From: JBKPCD01 sp046727175
GTDB taxonomy: Bacteria; Acidobacteriota; Vicinamibacteria; Vicinamibacterales; 2-12-FULL-66-21
Length of the DNA: 5,579 bases
Assembly: GCA_046727175.1 (NCBI GenBank)
Contig: JBKPCD010000074.1
Location: 1 to 5,579 of the forward strand
Reading direction: 5' to 3'
Under the pieces are notes generated by a model. That model ran no database searches. It was not told the DNA's origin and saw only the letters and a program-made list of their open reading frames with translations. The position numbers and the translations under genes are program-made. Positions 5,046 to 5,579 of the stretch are shown piece after piece (positions within the stretch are counted from its first letter, which is position 1; every line of letters begins with the position of its first letter).

Positions 5046-5310
5046 TCACCGTCGCTTGAAGCTCGGCGGCCCCAGGTCGTGAACCGTTTGAACGATCCGG
5101 TCCTCGGTGCTCTCGGCGAGAGGCCACGGATGGCCGTAAACACCATCGAGCACAGGACCTCGTAACCTCCCTTCGGAATCATGCGCCTCGAGGGCACATA
5201 GAATGCGACATCTTTCGAGCAGGCGTTGACTCACAGGCGCGAGACGTCGATCTCGCGCTTGAGGCGCAACCCAATACGCAGTGTGAACAATTTCGCGCGG
5301 CTGAGCATTC
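5046..5310 (-). pseudogene. neutral/alkaline ceramidase-like protein, decayed C-terminal remnant
   Basis: The minus strand reads AKLFTLRIGLRLKREIDVSRL, a TGA at 5231-5233, VNACSKDVAFYVPSRRMIP and KGGYEVLCSMV. One frame over, it continues VYGHPWPLAESTEDRIVQTV to TGA 5046-5048. Joined, this resembles the end of the ceramidase-like domain common in Planctomycetota and Acidobacteriota, where a PGE-x-FxEIGLxIK helix leads to a YxPT-x(5)-EGGYEV motif and a terminal helix. The PGE motif is degraded (RAK here). The frame shift lies at about 5139-5143 and fits one lost base (SMV-VYGHPW). With one in-frame stop and one shift the gene is dead. Upstream of about 5310 I see no further family match, so the N-terminal catalytic part is gone or unrecognisable. 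The family name is from recalled motifs and tentative; that this is a broken gene is firmer. Confidence 0.5.
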
Positions 5311-5579
5311 GGGTTTGAACCGGATGCTGAATGAGGGGAACGCGGTCAGCTTGTTGTGTACGGGCAGACCCACGCAGGCGTGAGTAATGGTGGATACGGG
5401 GGTGACGCCTCCGCCTTCCCCGCTCGCGCATCGGCGTTCTCATCGGCATCTACTCTGACCACCGTCAGGTAATCCACCTACGTCCCTTCGCGTGCCGTAA
5501 CCGAGAATCGGATCCGTGAAAAACGACATACCTTGCGACTTAAGAATTGTGATCACACGCGAGATCGGCACGTGCATCT
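5311..5579. other. right edge, no recognisable gene
   Basis: Several minus-strand frames overlap here, but none has a recognisable motif or ribosome site. One small minus-strand frame at 5440-5577 encodes 45 residues beginning MHVPISRVITILKSQGMSFF; its ATG is right at the window edge, so it could equally be the end of a longer gene that enters from outside. The stretch may hold more of the decayed ceramidase-like gene, but I cannot trace it. Confidence 0.35.

Noticed and set aside
4607..5197. A 196-residue minus-strand frame antisense to the ACT gene
   Set aside because: Only its first 30 or so residues are real, being the ceramidase-like remnant in one frame. The rest crosses the terminator and lies antisense to the double-ACT gene.
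1..5579. CRISPR array, defence system, prophage, tRNA or rRNA
   Set aside because: Reading the window found no regularly spaced direct repeats, no cas, restriction, toxin or phage structural motif, and no tRNA-like cloverleaf or rRNA signature. The claim of a new multi-gene system is not supported.

Overview
The window is GC-rich bacterial DNA dominated by gene wreckage. Ten recognisable coding stretches can be read, but only two look intact. These are a membrane-anchored FkbM-family methyltransferase (minus strand, 1103-1876) and a small double-ACT-domain protein (plus strand, 4556-4942). The rest are truncated, frameshifted or interrupted remnants. The mix of families (TolB-like PD40 repeats, a TonB-dependent receptor, FkbM methyltransferases, IS110 and an rve-type transposase) and the base composition suggest a soil- or sediment-type Gram-negative with a large genome, such as Acidobacteriota (Vicinamibacteria-like) or Rokubacteria. 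The lineage is my inference from sequence flavour; no phylogenetic marker is present.

Left part (1-1100): the left edge has no recognisable gene. It is followed by an N-terminal transposase remnant with an internal deletion (160-459, minus), the end of a TolB/PD40 beta-propeller protein with a one-base frameshift (488-826, minus), and, abutting it on the opposite strand, the C-terminal piece of an FkbM methyltransferase (about 831-1085, plus).

Middle part (1100-3620): the intact FkbM methyltransferase gene is preceded, on the same strand, by a TonB-dependent receptor fragment that carries a 10-base insertion. That fragment is joined directly to an IS110-family transposase that has lost its C-terminal half (tnp start at 2988, coding match lost at about 2368). 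The upstream end of the IS abuts a class I SAM-dependent methyltransferase gene that is both frameshifted and missing its C terminus. The simplest reading is that the IS landed in this gene and that later deletions removed its far end and fused it to unrelated DNA.

Right part (3620-5579): a short AT-richer intergenic stretch precedes the N-terminal third of a GNAT-type acetyltransferase. That gene is cut off exactly where a 228-bp element with about 50-bp imperfect inverted repeats begins (16 bp perfect at the tips). A stretch with a coding look but two stops follows, then the double-ACT gene with a strong Shine-Dalgarno and its own intrinsic terminator. Facing it is the decayed C-terminal end of a protein resembling neutral/alkaline ceramidases. 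The last 270 bases hold nothing I recognise.

The genes do not form a pathway. I see no defence system, CRISPR array, tRNA, rRNA or coherent operon. The interest lies in the decay pattern, the IS110 junctions (including a possible bridge-RNA-bearing leader), the inverted-repeat element, and the ACT gene surviving intact within it.
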